A DNA stretch of 64,000 nt. It comes from Mimachlamys varia (lineage: Eukaryota > Mollusca > Bivalvia > Pectinida > Pectinidae). The position numbers and the translations under genes are program-made. Below the pieces are notes generated by a model. That model was not told the DNA's origin, made no database searches, and saw only the letters and a program-made list of their open reading frames with translations. The first letter of the stretch is position 1, and every line of letters begins with the position of its first letter. The stretch is from NCBI GenBank assembly GCA_947623455.1, contig OX392527.1, positions 14,070,001 to 14,134,000 on the forward strand, read 5' to 3'. Positions 58,727 through 64,000 of this stretch are shown here, piece after piece.

Positions 58727-59835
58727 AAGACCTTAAAGTTACCTACATTTTGAATAATAATTTCTACAAGAAATATTTTAGATTCTTTTCTTATGTATTA
58801 CCTTTTGTCAAGAAAAGTTCTCATAGAGTCAGTGGCACTAGGTAATTGATAAACATAGAGCCGTGGACAGCGACACATGTGTATTGATAATAAAGAGATC
58901 ACTACTTGTACAGATGTTGGTCACAGATTTTCTAATTACTCGTAACTTGTGTGAGGCTTACACAAAGCAAAAGATTGAAATAATTGTTTTAAAGTTTTGA
59001 CAGAAACATAAATATCAAGATAAGAGAATCTGAAGTTCTTTGGTAATTATACCCGTAAGACACTTTTGATGGCGTAAAAATGACAGTTTGCGATGATATA
59101 TGTGCAGTATTTAGCAAGGAAGAAATTATTGTTATTATTTTCCTTGAAATCTGCATTATGACTAAGAATGCAGACGTTGACTTTTCAAGATCATCATGAT
59201 ATTATCCAGACTCGTAGTTTTACTATTCATTTATGGAGATAATCATTTTGAAGAATGTATGTGGTACAGCAGAATATAGGGTATTTATTAGGCTTGATGC
59301 AAGAACGGCAGTAATATTGACCTAATCTATCTCTCCTCGGATTATAGCTGTCAGCTAGTCACTGACAACTAGGTGATGTTGATGCAGCATTTCTTTCCAC
59401 AATTTCCTCTAGGTAAATTGCTACCTTTGACAGATTCTCTCTGCAGAAACATCCATAAACAGACCTAATAGTTGTTATGTTCATGATGTCACTTTGCAAT
59501 CTTTAACAATCCATTAATTCAGATAAGATTTTTTTCAAAATATATCTTGTGACAATATTTTTCATTTCTTAGAACTGGTATAACTTGTTTTATTTCAAAC
59601 ATAATTACAGTGAAAAATAAATCCTGTGAATTAGAGTTTTATTTAAATCTACAAATTACACTTTGCAATATGAACAAAAGGCTGACGCATGATCATTAAC
59701 AATTTCTGCCTTTTTTAAGATTTATAAAACATATTTAGAAATTTTGGTTCTATGATCTTTCAGTGAGCTTCAGTCAGTCAACTTCAGGATTGTGGGTTAG
59801 GTAAACATTGTAGACAGTGACTTCAATAGCTCACT
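58727..59835. other. Intron spacer right of the 74-bp array
   Basis: AT-rich unique sequence; no element or in-phase exon recognised. Confidence 0.5.
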
Positions 59836-60036
59836 AGATACTGACTTTAGGACATAAACACTGGAGTTTGATACTGACTTTAGGACATAAACACTGGAGT
59901 TTGATACTGACTTTAGGACATAAACACTGGAGTTTGATACTGACTTTAGGACATAAACACTGGAGTTTGATACTGACTTTAGGACATAAACACTGGAGTT
60001 TGATACTGACTTTAGGACATAAACACTGGAGTTTGG
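59836..60036. repeat. 33-bp minisatellite, 6 copies
   Basis: The unit contains GATACTGACTTTAGGACATA and AACACTGGAGTTT. Copies are essentially identical, so the expansion is recent. Confidence 0.97.
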
Positions 60037-60839
60037 AAATGATTCAGTGATAATGAAGTAGATAATCTCTTTCAGTATCTCTTGAGATAAAATCTGAACC
60101 ACTATTTGGTCCGTAAGGAAAAAAATCTGGTGTACAAACTTAGAGATGAAGCCGCAGTTTTAAGGACAGCTTGCATCAGTTAATGGTAGTATTGGCAATA
60201 GTTAGATGCTGTTCGTTTTGGAGTATGGTGCTCACTTTGGTTTTCAAGGGCAGTTTTGATTTATGAAAAACGTTTAAATGAAGATAAAAATTTGTTTAAT
60301 TTCTAATTGAATTTTTTTTTAAGATTTGACAAATATGCGTGAATCACATGTAACCAGATCTAATTGTTTAACTTAGATATGCTAGTTCTATATATAGTAA
60401 GTCTACAATCTGTGTTTCAGTGAACTTTAATTGTAATTAAACACAGCTTAAGCTATAATAGAAACAAGAACTAATGAAAGCGCGGGTTAACAGGAACGTG
60501 CTGTGAAACAGGGATGGCTTCTCTAAGCCATGATCTACATGCTATGTGTTCAGCCTCCTCCGACTCTCTCAATCGCCTCCTCATCTTGTTGTTATGTTGT
60601 TCTTTAGTGGCAGTTCAGAAAACATAGGAGACAGTAAATTGAAACAAGATCTCTTGGATTTTAATTACGTAATTATTCTGTGCTTCACAAAGTCTTGTGC
60701 ACCAAAAAGCATGCAATGAACGGTAACTACCGGTAATTTGATAAAAAATAAATATGAATTACATTGTATATTTATTTAGAAGCCTTAGTGAATATAAATG
60801 GGGAAACCTTTGGTAATTAATATATGTACCAGAACCCTT
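60037..60839. other. Intron spacer
   Basis: Nothing recognised; AT-rich unique sequence. Confidence 0.5.
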
Positions 60840-61225
60840 TGGAAAAAATATACCAGGATCATTGAGGAATATATACTAGAAACCTTGGGCAATATATACC
60901 AGAACCATTGAGCAATATACATTTACCAGAACCATTAAGGAATATATACTAGAACCATTGAGCAATATATACCAGAACCATTGAGCAATATACATTTACC
61001 AGAACCATTAAGGAATATATACTAGAACCGTTGAGCAATATATACCAGAACCATTGAGCAATATATACCAGAACCATTGAGCAATATATACCAGGACCAT
61101 TGAGGAATATATACCAGAACCATTGAGCAATATAATAATACCAGAACTATTGAGCTATATAATAATACCAGAATAATTGAGCAATATAATACAATACCAG
61201 AACCATTGAGCAATATAATAATACC
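60840..61225. repeat. 23-bp minisatellite, left part
   Basis: The unit is ACCATTGAGCAATATATACC plus AGA, with variants (GAGGAATAT, ACTAGA, AATAATACC). It continues beyond an interrupting block at 61691. Confidence 0.93.
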
Positions 61226-61690
61226 ATTTATTTATTTTGAGAGTTTTTCGTCCTCACATGGCCTTGCGACCTTCGGTGGACGAGAAAAGATAGGAAAGAG
61301 AGTAGAAAGGATAAAGTATGTAGGAGGAAAGGCAAGGGGAATGGGTTGAGAGGGTGGATATAGGAGTTGTCTGGCCTACCAACCTACTTAGGGGCGCTAT
61401 AATTTTGAAGACGACCCCTATGCCTAAAATTGTCCTACCTAAAATTCGGTGGAGAAGTTTGCCGGTCGTACCAAGATGACTTAGCGTGAATGGAAGATGA
61501 CTGAGAGTGAGACGAGTCTGTTCCCAGAAAAAAAAAAAAAAAAAAAAAACCGTCGATCCACACCGACCTGGTCGCCCAGGGTTTACTATTGAATTTGGTA
61601 TTATCTATGATTTTGGATGTCCGCCAAAATAGCTAATAAAGGTTATTTCTATGAATTTAAAATTATTGCACTATCCTCTGAGCCAGAACC
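61226..61690. mobile_element. Unclassified insertion splitting the 23-bp array
   Basis: About 465 bp of unrelated, less AT-rich sequence starts near TTTATTTTGAGAGTTTTTCG, has CCTTGCGACCTTCGGTGGAC, a 20-odd-base A-run at about 61529, and GACCTGGTCGCCCAGGG after it. It separates two halves of one array, so it arrived after the array formed. No clear target duplication or promoter box was found; class unknown. Confidence 0.5.
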
Positions 61691-62200
61691 ACAATGAGCA
61701 ATATATACCAGAACCATTGAGGAATATATACTAGGACCATTGAGCAAAATATACCAGAACCATTGAGGAATATATACTAGGACCATTGAGCAATATATAC
61801 CAGAACCATTGAGGAATATATACCAGGACCATTGAGCAATATATACCAGAACCATTGAGCAATATAATAATACCAGAATCATTGAGCAATATAATAATAC
61901 CAGAATCATTGAGCAATATATACCAGAACCATTGAGCAATATATACCAGAATCATTGAGCAATATATACCAGAACCATTGAGCAATATATACCAGAATCA
62001 TTGAGCAATATAATAATACCAGAATCATTGATCAATATAATAATTCCAGAACCATTGACCAAAATACATGTATACCAGAACCCTTGAGCAAAATATACCA
62101 GAACCCTTGAGGAATATATACCAGAACCCTTGGAAAAATATACCATTGAGCAATATATATTTAACTATTGAGCAATATATATAGGAACCACTGGGCAGTA
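61691..62200. repeat. 23-bp minisatellite, right part
   Basis: Same unit as the left part, with a run of AATAATACCAGAATC variants and an eroding right edge (AACCCTTGAGCAAAATATACC). Confidence 0.93.
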
Positions 62201-63044
62201 TATATCATAACCCTACTTTGAAATAAAGCTACTGGATATATATTGCAAATGAGAAATCTTGGGTAACAATATTCATAATTATTAATTAGACAATACATTA
62301 GAGAACCCATTACAACAAAAATTGGAACCCCAGTGTCATTTCTTTCCCCATCCCTGGGGAAAAAATAGACGAGCCAAGTCTATAATCACAGATACACTTA
62401 TACATAGCTCCTGCAGTTGTTCCATTGCCATAGAACTTGGCCCATTGTCGTCGAAAGTGTTCCATTGTCATAGAATGTGTTACCAATATCAATGTTATTT
62501 CTTCTCACTTTGTTATTGATTCAAACTGCCAATAAAAAAAATATCCTGTAAAGTTTTTCTTTTGAAATTTTCATGAGCCATCCATCCATCTAGTTTGGAG
62601 GTTAGGGATATGAATTGTGATTGAATCGAACATGCCTGCTCTGATTAGTCACCTGTTTAGCTGTTTGGCATCTGCTGGGCTAATTATTCTGTTAACTACT
62701 CATGTTTGGTGTGAGGTGGCATCAAGATGGATTGTTTTTTTCAGGTTTTCTCTCAATAAATCTGACAACTAACAGAGGCCATTCTGCAGTGTGCTTGTTC
62801 TTTTGGAATGGAGGTGTGTGCTGTGCTGCTTTGGCTGAAGATTTATTTGTGGTTCATTGATATTTTGTTAAAGCCATTGCACATTTCATCTGTAATAGAC
62901 TCAGAATGAATATTGGTCTCAAAAGGTGTAATAATGTAGTACATCTTTGTACTTAATGGAAAGTTTGAAAAAGCTTGCAAAGGTCATTACATCTGACATC
63001 AAGTGTATTTAAGAGCTTATAATTACATGATTTCAGTGTGTCTG
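62201..63044. other. Intron spacer
   Basis: A CCATTGTCATAGAA motif is loosely doubled (62420-62475); otherwise unique AT-rich sequence. Confidence 0.5.
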
Positions 63045-63480
63045 TCAATTGGCCTGCATCTGTTCATTGTCTATCAGTTCATTCTTCATCAGTACAATTT
63101 CTGTCAGTTTGTCTTTCATCTGTCCAATGTCTGTTAGTTTGTCTTACATCTGTCCAATGTCTGTCAGTTTGTCTTTCATCTGTCCAAGGTCTGTAAGTTT
63201 GTCTTTCATCTGTCCAAGGTCTGTCAGTTTGTCTTTCATCTGTCCAACGTCTGTCAGTTTTTCTTTCATCTGTCCAATGTATGTCAGTTTGTCTTTCATT
63301 TGTTCAGTGTCTGCTCTTTTATCTTTCATCTGTCTCGTGTCTGCCAGTTTAATGTCTTTACATATGCAGTGTCTGTCTGTTTGTCCTTCATCTGTCCCAT
63401 GTCTGTCTGTTGTCCTTCATTTGTTCGGGTCATGCCCGTTTATCTTTCATCTGTCTCGTGTCTGCAAGTTTGTCTTTTAT
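63045..63480. repeat. 30-bp minisatellite (GTCTGTCAGTTTGTC), about 14 copies
   Basis: The unit is TCTGTCCAATGTCTGTCAGT plus TTGTCTTTCA. It is regular between 63110 and 63310 and decays on both sides. It is open as a ten-residue period, which follows from the unit length. Confidence 0.93.
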
Positions 63481-63600
63481 TATACCCCCGCCATGAAATG
63501 GGGGACATATAGTGTTACCAATGTCCGTCGCATCCCATCCCATCCCATGGTAATGTAACCAGATTGGGGCGGGGGCATTTATGTCTCACAGACATTTCTA
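63481..63600. mobile_element. Fragment of a dispersed repeat (CCCCCGCCATGAAATGGGGG type)
   Basis: ATACCCCCGCCATGAAATGG followed by GGGACATATAGTG, then a CATCCCATCC run and GGGGCGGGGGCATTTATGTC. I recall this pattern as a common dispersed repeat in bivalve DNA. It sits between two CTGTCTGT-type arrays and separates them. Confidence 0.5.
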
Positions 63601-64000
63601 GTTTGTCAAATATCTATCTGAGTACCTAGGGAGTGAGTGTCCATGTCTGTTATTGGGACCCTGTCTAGTGTCTATCTGTATTACAGGAGTAAGCCCAGTG
63701 TCTGTCTGTATTTCAGGAATCTGTCCAGTGTCTGTCTGTATTTCAGGTGTCTGTCTGTATGTCAGGAGTCTGTCCAGCATCTGTATGTCAGGAGTCTGTC
63801 CAGTATCTGTCTGTATGTCAGGAGTCTGTCCAGTATATGTCTGTATGTCAGGAGTCTGTCCAGTATCTGTATGTCAGGAGTCTGTCCAGTGTCTGTCTGT
63901 ATGTCAGGAGTCTGTCCAGTGTCTGCCTGTATGTCGGGAGTCTGTCCAGTATCTGTATGTCAGGAGTCTGTCCAGTATCTGTCTGTATGTCATGAGTCTG
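63601..64000. repeat. 30/26-bp minisatellite, runs off the window end
   Basis: The unit is TGTCCAGTATCTGTCTGTAT plus GTCAGGAGTC, with a 26-bp form lacking GTCT. Units become regular from about 63740 to the end. Related in its CTGTC wording to the preceding 30-bp array but not the same unit. Confidence 0.92.

Noticed and set aside
58727..58780. Possible exon after GTATGTGCAG at the end of the 74-bp array
   Set aside because: The required phase gives a stop after two codons; the family-like wording is in another frame.

Overview
This window is animal nuclear DNA, most likely from a bivalve mollusc. It is AT-rich, has short exons in long introns with GT-AG borders, and carries dispersed families that I recall as common in bivalve genomes. 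These include an AGCTCACYTGGCCC hairpin end, TGACCTTGA/TCAAGGTCA-rich repeats and a 'cccccgccatgaaatggggg' block. I see no bacterial gene, rRNA gene or CRISPR array.

One host gene explains the coding content: a homologue of TXNDC11 (thioredoxin domain-containing protein 11), an ER thioredoxin-family protein, on the + strand. Eleven exons (1-107, 423-529, 1155-1248, 1732-1844, 2801-2869, 5039-5170, 8022-8774, 14987-15035, 30545-30696, 30992-31104, 33343-33423) join in one continuous reading phase to about 590 residues. They end in a thioredoxin fold with a WCGFC site and a cis-proline loop. Both gene ends lie outside the window. The last intron seen is at least 30.5 kb long.

The introns are mostly tandem repeats; by hand count roughly half the window is minisatellite or satellite DNA. 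The arrays are 42 bp (3049-4930), 58 bp (5171-7081), 33 bp (13913-14301), 145 bp (15963-19000, interrupted), 23 bp (20123-20586), 44 bp x about 123 (21581-26996), 141 bp (28909-29424), 22 bp (29425-29913), 29 bp (31248-32440), 57 bp (33424-34063), 30 bp (35842-36602), 41 bp (37276-37775), 80 bp (38864-39690), 74 bp x about 197 (44119-58726), 33 bp (59836-60036), 23 bp (60840-62200) and 30 bp (63045-64000). Two of them, the 58-bp and 57-bp arrays, are copies of an exon's own 3' end plus its splice donor, so they tile dozens of duplicate 5' splice sites downstream of the true one.

Mobile DNA sits between and inside the arrays. There is a terminal-inverted-repeat element at 1961-2499, a tRNA-derived SINE head at 7087-7196, a hAT-type MITE with target duplication at 9216-9622 and a minus-strand hAT transposase gene of four spliceable exons (11323-13145). 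There is also a solo LTR with TTAA duplication (13231-13711) and a 5'-truncated LINE with poly(A) tail and 16-bp target duplication that split the 145-bp array (16651-18092). The most unusual features are the donor-seeded minisatellites, the recursive-splice-like 57-bp units, and the 14.6-kb 74-bp array with a nested ~2-kb duplication. All exon borders are hand-inferred from reading phase, splice consensus and remembered family similarity.
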